From positions 25,694,401 through 25,758,400 of the forward strand of contig CM049317.1 of NCBI GenBank assembly GCA_026874595.1: a stretch of 64,000 nucleotides of DNA, read 5' to 3'. The notes beneath the pieces were generated by a model that made no database searches, had not been told where the DNA came from, and worked only from the letters and a program-made list of their open reading frames with translations. Source of the stretch: Sipunculus nudus (Eukaryota; Annelida; Sipuncula; Golfingiida; Sipunculidae). The position numbers and the translations under genes were made by a program. The number at the start of each line of letters is the position of its first letter. Position 1 is the first letter of the stretch. This document shows positions 24,768 to 36,188 of the stretch, in pieces.

Positions 24768-25969
24768 ACTGTCTAACTGAAATTAAAGTTCTTGTACTTG
24801 TGAATGTGAGCAACAAACAGATCCAAGGCCCTACCTGCAGATGCCACACATAAATTCAAAAATGAAACTTAATCAAGAAAATGAGTAACCAAGGACAGCA
24901 GTAGGCACAGGAGATCACTATTGATTCTTTCTTAAGTTACATGGCAAATCAGATAATACCAGGTTGTGCAATGTTAAAAAATACATCTTTAACCTGATTA
25001 GGGATTTGGGGGAAACTAGTATTGGGCAAAGCAATAAAGATATATTAAGCGTTCTAATAATTTTAAGCCTTAACAATGTGAAAGTAATCACCATATCATC
25101 GAAACAATATATTCGCATGCGTACCTGGTTTAGATCAATTATAAAGGCAAAGACATACGCCAATGTTGAAAAACTGAACTATAAATGTCAAACCGTGTTT
25201 TAGGTCCAAGCAAATTAATTTTGTTTAAATATGAATTAAGGAGATGACATTTTTTTCACTTCTCTCAAATGGATAATTCATATTTGTTTAAAAGCTGATC
25301 TGGGCCGATAGAAATGGGGAGACAAACAGGAAGCAACGAGGTAGAAGAAGCCACATTTTGTGTGACGCAACAGTCATGGATGGGGAAAATAATAAAGATG
25401 ACTTAAGCGCTGGTTTCAGTTGTTCCACACCAAACTTGTGAGAAAGAGGAGACTGACCTCGGAACGTAGAAAAACTTATGCACCACGAAACCTGCTGATG
25501 GAATAAACAAAATGGAAGACGTCTATTCAAAATCAAGTGATGTACGTTGCAGCAGGTCCGAATAAAACAGTACCCACAAAGAGACATCCTAATCAAGGTA
25601 TTTGTTTTTATGGACAGCATGTTCACGCAAAGCATAGACGACAAAAAAGGCACAAAGCCACCTATACTGTTTGCACTAAAAACTTGGTTTCTGAGTCATC
25701 ACGCGAAACAATCTATCCCTTATTTGACTTAATGTATGCTCTATTTTGTATTAAAACAACACTCCCTTTCCACAGCAAAAAATAGTCACCCTGATAAGCT
25801 GTACAGCGTTCTATTATTATTGCTTTCAAAATCACCGGCGTTTTTCTGAAAAGAGTTCATGAGCCCGAAAGGTCAAGAAGTGTTTTAAATGGTACCATTA
25901 GAATCACATATCTTGTACTGTCACAACTTATGACCCCGATAACCAGGTATTACCAGGACCTGTATATGG

Positions 25970-26440
25970 TTAATTTAGTACATATAATACAGATGTAGTA
26001 CATGTACAATGTTACTATACATACTACGGATAATACATACCTAATGTTAGTACATATAATACAGGTACTATATGCTTAATGTAAGTACAAATAATACAGG
26101 CTGTACATCCATAATTTTAGTACATATTTTAATGAAGTTCATAGACAATGTTTGTACATATAAAGCATATAGTACATGCTTAAATTTAGTACCTATAGTA
26201 CATATAGTACTTGCAGAATGTGAGTACATATAATACGGGTTGTACACCTTTCATCTAAGCACTTGTAATTGGTAAGCACTCACTCAATGTTAGTACATGT
26301 TAGCACACACTTAATGTTAGTACATATAATACGGATAGTTATAATGTTTTTATATGTTATACACAGAGAGTAGGCTACATGCGTAATGTTAGTAAATATT
26401 ATAAGCATATTAAATACTTGAAAAAAGTAGATATGATACA
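25970..26440. repeat. Degenerate minisatellite, 'agtacatataatacag' unit
   Basis: About a dozen imperfect copies of a unit of roughly 35-40 bases with the core TTAGTACATATAATACAG, diverging gradually. A second block lies at 28190-28390. Confidence 0.8.
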
Positions 26441-27350
26441 GATAGTATTGATGGTATCAATTTGAAGTAAAAATTAGGAATACGAGCCATGCAATGACAC
26501 CGCATGTTAGCACCATTAGGAGTTTGACGTCGGGTGATGTCGTCATAGTTACCTATCAAATAAAACACGTACCCATTTCAGTGTTTCGACTGAGATTTTA
26601 CTGTTGAGCCTATTCTTACATCAAGCACTCACTTTTCTTGTACTGTTTATTATTAAACATCTGTGACTGTTCGTAGGAGAAATGTACATAATTGTCGATA
26701 ATAATAGTGATAGACACCTTAATTAAAATAAATAATTATTGTATAGCCTTTTGATAACCACTAGAAATAAATGTTAGATTGAGAGAAAAAAACATACATA
26801 TTATTAAGAATTATAAAAATTGACGATGCAGCTTGATTACTAATCAAACCTAACATCAAACTGAACAAAATCATAATTGTGCAATAAGCCCTTTATTGTG
26901 CAATACTAAAGGATATAAGTGAAAATAATAAGATGCCGGATGGCTTTCAAAATTCGGTCGTGTCATAGGGACGTAATAAACTAGTCTTTCACCACAAGAT
27001 AAAAATGTTACGAATTTATCGGATTGTGTTGAGAAGCGAAATAAATAAGACAAATTTAAATCACGAAATCAAATTATGTATACAAAAAATAAGCTTTACA
27101 GAAGAAGCCTTCATTACGAACACACGCTCTTATTTTGAGTAGTGTAATGGTTCACCCCTGCATTGACCCCTTTGTCCATTTCAGGTGCTACATATACATG
27201 TATACATGAAACATTGTATCCATTAAGCAGAACTCCTTGATATTCGTCCATTTCAGCTAAGTCTAGGAACAAACCATTTTGACAGTAAACAATATTCTTT
27301 AATTTTGGATGTTAATCTAAATAAATAATAACTTCCAGCCTCGCTATATA

Positions 27351-27353
<3 letters not shown>

Positions 27354-27399
<46 letters not shown>

Positions 27400-27412
27400 T
27401 ATATATATATAT
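27354..27412. repeat. (TA)n microsatellite
   Basis: TA run interrupted once by AA. Confidence 0.95.
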
Positions 27413-27504
27413 GTTACGATAGGACTATATATGAGTTCGCACGCAATTCCTATATACTAGGTCTGTGTTTTAAATATATGTCCGTTGGATCTGATGTGAT
27501 GTAG

Positions 27505-27842
27505 TAGTCACACACACATACATATTTAAGCAACATGACATTGTTTCACACATTACAGACTTAGGCCTATTTGCAAGACCAATCTGCGGTCCACGACTGA
27601 CAGTTGTTATTTAATGCATAGTGGAAAATAGTACAAACCTTAACTGCATTTAAAAGATCGTAGATTACACCGTAGTCACACACACATACATATTTAAGCA
27701 ACATGACATTGTTTCACACATTACAGACTTAGGCCTATTTGCAAGACCAATCTGCGGTCCACGACTGACAGTTGTTATTTCATGCATAGTGGAAAATATT
27801 ACAAACCTTAACTGCATTTAAAAGATCGTAGATTACACCGTA
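27505..27842. repeat. 168-base tandem duplication
   Basis: 27505-27672 is repeated at 27673-27842 with about two substitutions, so the duplication is recent. Contains no ORF. Confidence 0.9.
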
Positions 27843-28189
27843 ATGGGCTAAAATTGTTATATTGTTATGGGAAACTGATGCCGTTCGTTTTCCACTAAGT
27901 ATCCTCATTCGTGCACTTGTTTGAATGATTCCGGGTATTGGCCTTGTATAATACAATAACTATGACGCCATAGAATTGAAATAAAAATATGCGGGCCGTT
28001 TGCAAAAGTCTAAAGCTAGGTGGCTGAGGCCGCCCGCCTCGATAAACAAAACACTTTCTCATTTTAAGCATTTTTTTCCAAAATATCTTTCAATGGATGT
28101 TGCATAATTGTAAATAAAGCCATCCTTCAATGACATGTGTGAATTCCCCAGAAATCTAAAAATATCGTTAAAGTTCACATGTTCATTAG

Positions 28190-28390
28190 TAGTCTTATAT
28201 ATAATACAGATAGTACATCGTGATGTTAGTACATATGAATCAGTTAGTATATGTAGAATATTAGTACATATAATACGGATAGTATATTGCTTCATGTCAG
28301 TAAATATAAAACAGAAAGTACACGTCTAATGATAGTACATAGAATACGGATAGAACGTCCTTAACCTAAGTACATATAATACAGATAATA
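28190..28390. repeat. Minisatellite, second block of the 'agtacatataatacag' unit
   Basis: Four to five copies of the 25970-26440 unit, about 1.8 kb away and in the same orientation. Confidence 0.75.
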
Positions 28391-29552
28391 ATGCCAGTAC
28401 TTTTTTTCTTAAATATACTGACAGATAAACCGAGGGTTAAGTATAATACTTTGTGCCATCTTGAATGATAACTTTGTTCATTTTTATACAAGTCTACACA
28501 GACAACGTCGGCAAATGAATCAGTCCCCATCATAACACTGAAATAAATCCCTTCATAAAGAATTCGATTAACGTTTGGGCCCTCTGGTGGCGTCCTGTTT
28601 TCGCAGTCAGCACGCATACGCAGTCCTCTCCCTAGCAAGGAGCTACAATTGTGAGTGTAATGTCGAGCACTATTCTGTGTACTGATCACAACTTGGGGCA
28701 TCGACAACTAAACATAATGGATGTAAGCACAGTAAAATAAATATGTGATAATAATAATAATGTATAAGCATATATAAGATAATTCAGGTCAATGCCTCTT
28801 TTTTATACTCTAACGACCATTTTATAGATATATTACTTCCTTGAACAGCAAACAATATGCTGCTGTCATAGATTTGCGTTTTTATCCAAGTCCATCATTT
28901 GTTTTTCACACGAGACTACGAGTGATATAATCATCGGGGGCGGTTTCCAGGATTTTATGAAGGAAGGGATCTCCAGAGAAACCAAGGAAAATGAATTAGA
29001 AAGTATTAAAAACGTCGTCAGAGCCGGCAAAGAAGAAAAAGAAGGAATGTGTCTGAAAAAAACCCTTAGAAAGGTTGCGGCGGCTGAGAAAAGGAAGGGG
29101 GAGGGTTAAACCCCGTTGACGCCTCGCCTGGATCCGCCACTGTTTTTTCTTAGTTTAACCTTGTGTTTAAATTGATATTGTATGGCTTCCTGTATTGATG
29201 CTTTAATTCAGTCACTCTATATGTATATGTGTATGTTCTTAAGGGAGAAGTCTTCCTCATATCAAATTTACCTCCGTGTGGCCTAGGTTACCAGGATAAT
29301 GTATTGTGAGGATTTATGTTACAGTAATTATTTAAATGAACCCAATAATTATAAATTCCTTATTCATTTGCCCCAGACTAAAGAAAAACGGTCGTTTGGA
29401 TATATACACGAGGATGCTTGCTAGTTAGTTATCTGATTCAGTTTGTATAACAACACACGCTCTGATCCAAATCTGATTGTGTTCGGTCGTGTGATCTGTT
29501 ACATCTTACTTACTTCAGAATCAGCCACTGGTATCCAAATCCGGGTGCCAAG

Positions 29553-29646
29553 ATGGCCGCGGCGAGGATGTTTATCACAGTTAACCTGTTAATTCAACTT
29601 ACTGTCGCCACTAAAACTCAGTTGGGGTGCCAGAATGGAATAACCG
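29553..29646 (+). CDS. Gene 2 signal-peptide exon
   Basis: ATG in the context CCAAGATGG. Encodes M-A-A-A-R, a hydrophobic core (F-I-T-V-N-L-L-I-Q-L-T-V-A) and then T-K-T-Q. Gene 3 has a matching exon (M-A-T-A-R ... A-T-K-A-P), which supports both starts. Ends in phase 1 before GTAAGC. Confidence 0.85.
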
Positions 29647-30229
29647 GTAAGCTTTGCAGACAATTTACATCCCAGATATTCTTAAACGAAGGTTATGATA
29701 GGGCTAAATAGCCTACGCCTAAAAAAGATAGTAATGTTCGAATATATGACATTACGTACTCTTTCAACAATAGGGTAAAGGTATACAGATACACAGATCA
29801 TGACAGCTGCACAGACAGTCGTTCATATTTTAAATGACAAAAATGCACTGTTTGGATTTCCAAATGATGCCCACTAATAAGGTGAAATCTCTCTATACAC
29901 GTAAAAAGAGGAAGGGCGTTTGGTCTCTAGAGTAAATGCCATTTTCTAAACACATCAGGAACAGATAAATATATATACTTATATATACAATTGAGCCTGT
30001 CTAATGCGGACAGTCTAATGCTGATCGTGTCCGTATTTGCCAGATTGATTTACCGTGAAACCACTGCCATGCGCCAGCATCAGCTGTCCGTTGTCCGCAT
30101 TAGACAGGTGTCCACCCTAGATAGGTTTAACCTCTTCCTAATATAGAGGGAAATTTCAAAGGACTTATGTATTGTGTCCGTAATAGCCAGTTTTCCGCCT
30201 TAGAGGGCTGTCAGCAAGACCAGATTTAA

Positions 30230-30301
<72 letters not shown>

Positions 30302-31035
30302 TTTATAATATGTCTGGGTGAATAAAGTTTAAAACATAACTTGAAAATAAACACATTCATCGTATCATTTAAGCACGCTTCTGCCTGTACCATGGTCAGA
30401 AAGACTGGACAGCAGCAGGGAAATACTGTGAAATGAAAGGTGGACGTTTAGCAATCGACCGAGATCGTAATACCAATAAATTACTGGAAGTTTTGGTTGA
30501 ACAAATGCAACAGAACAAGGCGGCCTGGATTGGTGGCAAGACTGTTCCAGTATACTGGTCATGGATTATGCGTGAGTGCAGACAAACCTTTAATGTACGA
30601 CAATTCCCCATTGTTCTATAGTGTACCTTTGATTCACCATGTACAAGTATATACCAATAGTATATATGCTTGCAGAATTAAACTAGCAGTGCTCTATTAG
30701 CGGGATGCTAAGAGCTGGTACCTAATATTCGTTACGAAAATGGTCATTATACACAAAAAAGGTTCAAATAATAACTTCGGAAGAGACAACAAAGGACCTG
30801 AAAATGCACGCATAATACTATTCCCCATATATTCCAAACTGACCATGGCTGAGGGCGTCAACGTATAATTTCATTATATAATTTCATTACTACATCAACC
30901 GTCCGTTAACAGATCGCGTCTGATGATTGCGATAGTATGAAAACACGTGTTAATGTGTACCCGACCATTTTCATAACGAATAATATTTGTATATAATTTT
31001 ATATACGCATCGTTAAAAACAGATTCACACACCAA

Positions 31036-31102
<67 letters not shown>

Positions 31103-31207
31103 TTTTTCTTTTTTATGTAACACACAACTGTTAGAGGCAAGGATCTACGTAGTAGCAAAAATATTCACAAAAATTAATTGATCATCCACATTTATACTTG
31201 TTTAAAT

Positions 31208-31240
<33 letters not shown>

Positions 31241-34200
31241 CCTATATACATACAAAATGTAGTAAAACATAACGCCTATATTGTGCGCCATATAATAATT
31301 AAGTACAAACAGCATTTGTCGTACCAGGTCACCTCTCCCAAATGGAAATATAACCTGTTTACTCCTCTTTAGCCGATGGATCTGCACAGAAAATGTACTT
31401 CCAAGGCTGTTATTCAGCTGCAGATGGAATCGAAGTCCGCTCAAGGTGTCTCAGTATTCAAGATTTAAAATCTTGTGAGCAGTTCTGCACATTGCATTTC
31501 TATTACTCACTTCACAAGGTAAGTTAGATGGCTCCACTACATGTATAATTTTCAGATAAATATTTTTTTACAGTTGAGTATATACCGTATATTTCACCGA
31601 TAATTTGCATCTCATATTTTTTAATGTTGGCAATGTGTATGACAAATCAGATCGCCATGCAGCTTTATATCTTTGTATGTGTCCAAACAGGACACACATG
31701 GATTCATGTGTTGTTGCAGAGATGTGTTGGGTGACCGTTATTCTACACAATGTAGCAAACAGTCATGCCTAAACGGATCTCGTTTTTGTGGAAATAGTAA
31801 TTCAAGTTATGCCTTATATTCCCGAGATGCAGCGTCACGTAAGTCCCATCAACTTTTTTTCTCTTTTCTTTTTTTCTTTCGATAACAGCTTTGTGATGCA
31901 TTAAGTATTGGTAAACGTTCCCCCATTGATGGATTCTTGAAAATATCGGGACAGTGAGATAATATTTAAGGAAACCTTGCTATATTATTTTTAACAATTA
32001 TTAATTAGTTTCATTATATTAAATTTTTGAAATCAAAGGAGTGGCCTTGTCTTTATATAATGACATTTTCTTAAATGTCTTACAGAAATGACATCATGGA
32101 CCATGTGGGAGCTTGAGACGACTGAACTCCCGAACTTTCCCCATTGTGGCTCAGTCTACATGAACATGCAAGGAAATCTCGTCATGCAAGTTCGCCCGTG
32201 TGATGACAATAACTTAAAATCTGTGTGTAGATATGGTGGGTCAACATTTCAGCTTAATTTGAAGCACACGCATTTTATTAAAGAAAAAACATGATTTGCT
32301 TAAAAGATGTAGTAAACGTATTCATACACGATTTTAATAATATAAATTTAAATTTTCATTTTTATTTTATTTTATTTTTAACCCGCATCTTTATCTAAAC
32401 CATCTTAATTTAAATTTACTTTATTTTATTTTTAAAAGTATTTAATTAGTACAAATTTATCTAAAAAATATACAATCATATCTTTCATTCATTTTTAGAT
32501 AAGGATGAGAACGCTGCCTGCAAAAATTGGGAAGTGGCTCCTGAGACATGTTTGACATTGTACCGATTTAACAAAAGTTGGGGCCAGGCGGTAGAATTAT
32601 GCAGGAAGAACTATTGGCAAAGACATGGGTTATTATTAGCACCTTCATCTGATAAATTGTATAACGGTCTCTTTAAGTTGCTCGGGATGAAAGGGACCGT
32701 AAGTAAGGCCTACTGGCTTTCTGCAACCAATACTCGCTGGCAATGGGATATGGGTAAGTCTTCACCTTTAATGAAAAAATACTGTCTGCAAGTCAAATTG
32801 ATGATCAGCGGATTAAGAACCTTATAAAAGTGAAATTATGGTGATGTAACAAGTGAATGCATCAGTTTCTCTCTTGACTGCCAGATAGAGTTCCCCTTTA
32901 TTAAATATTGTAAAGGAGTAAGTATTCGCGTCATTGTGATTCATTAGGAGAAGACAAAAATGGGTATATTTCTTATGTTTATCAGATAGACATACAACTG
33001 ATTTTCATAACGTGTGTGATCATCTTTTAACATCATTCTAAAATGGTAAAGAGTTATCATACGGATGCGCATAAGATGGGGTTTTATCACATTAATAGAT
33101 GTTCTCTACTACTGTAGGTCACAGAGTCCAGATTAAGTTGAAGGACATATCAGCTAACAATTGGAAGGATGTGAAGTCCAGAGTTCCCATGAGAAATAAG
33201 TGCCTATCAGTAAATAAAGAGGGTCAATGGACATCCCAAAAATGTCAAAGAAATGACAAAATAACGCATTTCATTTGTGAATGTAAGATAATTGCAGGCA
33301 TGCACAACCAATCCAAAAAATATAAGAAAAAGACATTATTAATACTGTCCAATAACTTATTTCTAAAAACCGTCATAGCAAATACCTGAAAGGTTTAATT
33401 GCTGTGTGTACAATATGAGTTAGAACAGTATCACAATTTCTAAAGAGGCTCTTAATACAGTTTACTCCATGCTTATGTATCTACGATAGATATGTTTAGT
33501 ATATAAAATATATATATTAACAAATCATGTATGTACAAGTATAATTATTCAAGTTATCAGGAAACGGATTTTTTATATTGAAATTATTAGATATTGCAGT
33601 CGTCACGAGACGGCTTAAATCTAAAGGGTATTTTGAACAAAATTGCAAAAAAACTTGGATATCATCTTGTTAACAAAAAACATCCCATCAGTGAAGAAAC
33701 AATTACAGCGCAAGGAAATATCAAGAGCTCTGCAGGTGAGTTATATATTCATGGGTGAGTAATATGCAATTTTTCTAGTTATTTGGTAGAAAAGTCTCAT
33801 AAAATTGCATGTATCATAGATGCCTGTACCATTGATGTTCCTTATATTTGCATCATATATGCAAAGAAATTGAAGTGATGTAAAAATCTAGGTTGGAGAA
33901 ATTCCATCAAATCAGTACGTGTCCTTCTGTTTGTTTCATCACAGACCCAAGCTCTAACCAAAGGCCTACAAATCCGCCGAATGACAGCAGTTTTACTGGT
34001 GAGTCGTTCTTCACTTTATTTTTTAACGCATGGTTTACATTGCATATAGTTGGAAAGTGTTTCTCACTTTAGTATTTAAATGCCTCAGGGACCATGCTGG
34101 GTAAAGGAAAAAGCAACAGATAAAACTAAACCTAACTAGAATTCTTGTAACTGTCATAAAACAGTCAAGGATAACCCTAACCCTTACCCCCTATTCTCCG

Positions 34201-35351
34201 ACTGATTTTTATCCACCTCTACTAGTTTGAGAAGAACTAAAGTTCTGTATAACTGAAATAAAAAGTTTTCATTGATTAGCTGAAAATGATGACGTCACAT
34301 TTTCGTAATTTGCATTTTTCAAAAAACTTTTTATGTCATAATTGTTAAGTTAAAACACTGCTTACGTAGCACAAATGTCCAACATAATAAACGCATCAGA
34401 GGTTCAGGTGACATAATATGTTAATGATAAATAATTATTGTGTATTTGTACAGTTATAACAGTTAGGGGAACACCTGATTTTACCACGGGCATGTATTCT
34501 ATGACAGGTAAGATATTTCTGCAGCACTCACACAGAATTATATCGTAGAATGTTGGCCCAAGTCTTGAGCCATCATGATAAGTTGACTTTCAGCGATTTA
34601 CAACCGCAGTGTATTTGTTACATCATGATTTATTTGGCATAAAAAAATAAGCACTCAAACATGATTAAGGTTTGATTAATGATGCCGGGGTATAAATATA
34701 GGTATTTTCGCTATAGCAACAACCATAATAAAATGATTAGCAAACTGAATCTTAAAATAATATAATATAATAGAAACAAGATGGTAGTTAGCAATAATCA
34801 GGTGTGCACTTAAGAAGCTCAGAAGAACGTGTCTCAAGGTTCACCATAACTGCATCGAAGATCAGCTCTAAACATATTGTTTCTTGGGTATCATCCTACA
34901 ACCAACGAAATTTCATTAAATGAGTGAATAAGCAAACTGATAACACATAAGACCAACCAGTCCAGGGGATAAAACACATTATACCTCCAGCCAGAAGGAG
35001 AAATAGCAACAAAACTATAATATGTAAAATAATATCGTGATCGTTTATTTTAGGCCAAGGAACAATCGGCTTGGGCAATTTAGTTGGAGGAACAATAGGA
35101 GGGATATTAGTACTATTTGGAATCGTCGCTCTGATAATGTTCATCCTCAGGTGAAATATATTTAACATAAGAAGGGCTAATACGATATGATAAATAACAA
35201 TTATAATGATGATAATCATAATTGAATGAAATGGATAAAGTTTCGACAGTAAAATTATGTTTCCTGGATATTCCTGTAGAAAGTCGAGAGAGTAATGTGC
35301 CGATAACGAGGTTATAATACATTTATCCATAAAACAGTATCCCCATTATAT

Positions 35352-35403
<52 letters not shown>

Positions 35404-36017
35404 TAAAATTCCCTTTATCAATACTGTTGTTTAAATCACCATTTAGATGGAAACGTTCGCACGCAAAACAGTCAGGAAATGGAAATAACGCAGGTAATGG
35501 AGACGAGCATATTGGAGATTATGTAGACATTGATGACACAGCCTCCTGTCCCGCTGATGGAAAAGAGTTCAGTGACACATATCAAGAGTATGAAGATGTG
35601 TATAATGGTAACAGATACCAAAGCGGAGCTCGTCAGAATATGGTGATGGAAGGTTCAAATGAAGTAAGTTATGAACTTACTGAAAATAAGCTCTACGAAT
35701 CTGGAGAAGCGATGGCTCAAAATTCGTCAGAACAAATTGTAAACATAAATGTGAAGGTCATGAGTGGAGCAAGTAGCAGACCAAATGCGAATGAAACGGA
35801 CCGAGGAGTTTCCTGTATAACACACGCAGCTAGAGATGCAGCCAATCAGACACAGCTGTCGAATTCACATAATGCAACATCAGATCGCTGTATCGATTTG
35901 GAGGTAGGGACACGGCAAGATATGTATGCAGTGCCTTATAAACCCGGTAGTAAGAGGCAGGAAAATCAGTTGGAAGATGATACATTCCTCAAAGACAATG
36001 AAATATATAATACATAA
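29553..36017 (+). CDS. Gene 2: intact CTLD-(WSC)-CTLD type I membrane receptor
   Basis: Predicted 652-residue surface receptor. Exons: 29553-29646, 30374-30571, 31373-31518, 31691-31838, 32086-32235, 32499-32753, 33118-33282, 33709-33735, 33945-33998, 34454-34507, 35054-35150, 35447-36017; total length divides by three with no internal stop. Signal peptide about 1-20. CTLD1 first half about 32-97, WSC about 98-195, CTLD1 second half about 196-245, CTLD2 about 246-385, stalk to 430, membrane segment about 440-461, cytoplasmic tail 463-652. All joins outside the WSC and tail are phase 1. Neither CTLD shows EPN/QPD or WND calcium motifs, so calcium-dependent sugar binding is not supported. The tail is tyrosine-rich and ends NEIYNT. 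Ligand unknown; a role in recognition and signalling is inferred. Confidence 0.88.
29986..30232. mobile_element. MITE-like element in gene 2 first intron
   Basis: Left end 'caattgagcctgtctaatgc', right end in reverse 'acagttaaatctggtc'; internal 'gcctgtctaatgcggac' and 'gtccgcattagacagg' are inverted repeats. Flanked by TA, with a TA microsatellite on the right. About 245 bases, no ORF. Confidence 0.6.
30234..30299. repeat. (TA)n microsatellite
   Basis: Long TA run starting at the end of the MITE-like element. Confidence 0.95.
30374..30571 (+). CDS. Gene 2 exon A: first half of CTLD1
   Basis: F-C-L-Y, D-W-T-A-A-G-K-Y-C, G-G-R-L-A-I-D and W-I-G-G-K-T-V-P-V-Y-W-S-W-I: helix 1, helix 2 and the WIGG strand of a CTLD, ending just after W-x-W. 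198 bases, phase 1-1. Confidence 0.9.
31040..31098. repeat. (TA)n microsatellite
   Basis: TA run in gene 2 intron A-B; a shorter TA run is at 31209-31232. Confidence 0.95.
31373..31518 (+). CDS. Gene 2 exon B: first half of WSC domain
   Basis: D-G-S-A-Q-K-M-Y-F-Q-G-C-Y opens the domain; further cysteines are in S-R-C-L, K-S-C and Q-F-C; ends Y-Y-S-L-H-K. 146 bases, phase 1 in and 0 out. Confidence 0.9.
31691..31838 (+). CDS. Gene 2 exon C: second half of WSC domain
   Basis: F-M-C-C-C-R-D-V-L-G, Q-C-S-K-Q-S-C and R-F-C-G-N-S, then S-Y-A-L-Y-S, matching the C-terminal WSC pattern (C-x-C, C-x4-C, CG, aromatic end). Phase 0 in, phase 1 out. Confidence 0.9.
32086..32235 (+). CDS. Gene 2 exon D: second half of CTLD1
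   Basis: S-W-T-M-W, then E-L-P-N-F-P-H-C-G-S-V-Y, V-R-P-C and S-V-C-R-Y, the closing strands of a CTLD. It lacks the WND motif before the PC cysteine. Phase 1-1. Confidence 0.88.
32499..32753 (+). CDS. Gene 2 exon E: first half of CTLD2
   Basis: A-C-K-N-W (extra N-terminal cysteine of a long-form CTLD), T-C-L-T-L, S-W-G-Q-A-V-E-L-C, Y-W-L-S-A-T-N-T-R-W-Q-W. Ends in the glycine codon after W-x-W, the point where exon A ends in CTLD1. Phase 1-1. Confidence 0.9.
33118..33282 (+). CDS. Gene 2 exon F: second half of CTLD2
   Basis: N-N-W, S-R-V-P-M, K-C-L-S-V, G-Q-W-T-S-Q-K-C and H-F-I-C-E complete the CTLD. The WND calcium motif is replaced by WTS. Donor GTAAGA, phase 1-1. Confidence 0.9.
33709..33735 (+). 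CDS. Gene 2 stalk exon 1 (27 bases)
   Basis: Phase 1-1 micro-exon, Q-G-N-I-K-S-S-A. Supported only by TTACAG and GTGAG sites and by phase; it could be skipped without a frame change. Confidence 0.4.
33945..33998 (+). CDS. Gene 2 stalk exon 2
   Basis: 54 bases, phase 1-1: P-S-S-N-Q-R-P-T-N-P-P-N-D-S-S, a Pro/Ser/Asn-rich linker likely to be glycosylated. ATCACAG acceptor and GTGAGT donor. Confidence 0.6.
34454..34507 (+). CDS. Gene 2 stalk exon 3
   Basis: 54 bases, phase 1-1: I-T-V-R-G-T-P-D-F-T-T-G-M-Y-S. The third symmetric stalk exon; such exons can be added or skipped without harming the frame. Confidence 0.58.
35054..35150 (+). CDS. Gene 2 transmembrane exon
   Basis: V-G-G-T-I-G-G-I-L-V-L-F-G-I-V-A-L-I-M-F-I-L-R: one membrane helix with a glycine-rich N-terminal half that could support helix packing. 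Same layout as gene 3 (V-V-G-G-T-I-G). Ends in phase 2. Confidence 0.88.
35349..35400. repeat. (TA)n microsatellite
   Basis: TA run just before the tail exon acceptor of gene 2. Confidence 0.95.
35447..36017 (+). CDS. Gene 2 cytoplasmic tail exon
   Basis: 189 residues to TAA. Starts W-K-R-S-H (basic, membrane-proximal). Tyrosines sit in acidic SH2-type contexts: D-Y-V-D-I-D-D, T-Y-Q-E-Y-E-D-V-Y, S-Y-E-L-T, M-Y-A-V-P-Y and the terminal N-E-I-Y-N-T. YVDI and YEDV fit YxxI/V, but neither has the hydrophobic -2 residue of an ITIM. The end aligns with gene 1. Confidence 0.9.
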
Positions 36018-36182
36018 TGTTTCTGAGAAACATTTTATACAGTATACAATATACACAATATACAGCTGTAACAACATCTGTAATCATTTGTTATCATGCA
36101 AAAAGACAAAACAACCGTACTCCTTTATATTGACTTTACTCACAAGATAGTTAAAAGTGTAATGTTACATGCACCCACTCTT

Positions 36183-36188
36183 AATAAA
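36183..36188 (+). terminator. Polyadenylation signal of gene 2
   Basis: AATAAA 166 bases after the stop codon, at a usual 3'-UTR distance. Confidence 0.6.

Noticed and set aside
34173-34192. Telomere-like 'aaccctaaccc'
   Set aside because: Barely two units inside a gene 2 intron; too short to be an interstitial telomere array.
34896-35330. 144-codon minus-strand ORF with hydrophobic stretches
   Set aside because: It overlaps the gene 2 transmembrane exon and its introns in antisense. The hydrophobicity reflects AT-rich sequence; no homology is visible.
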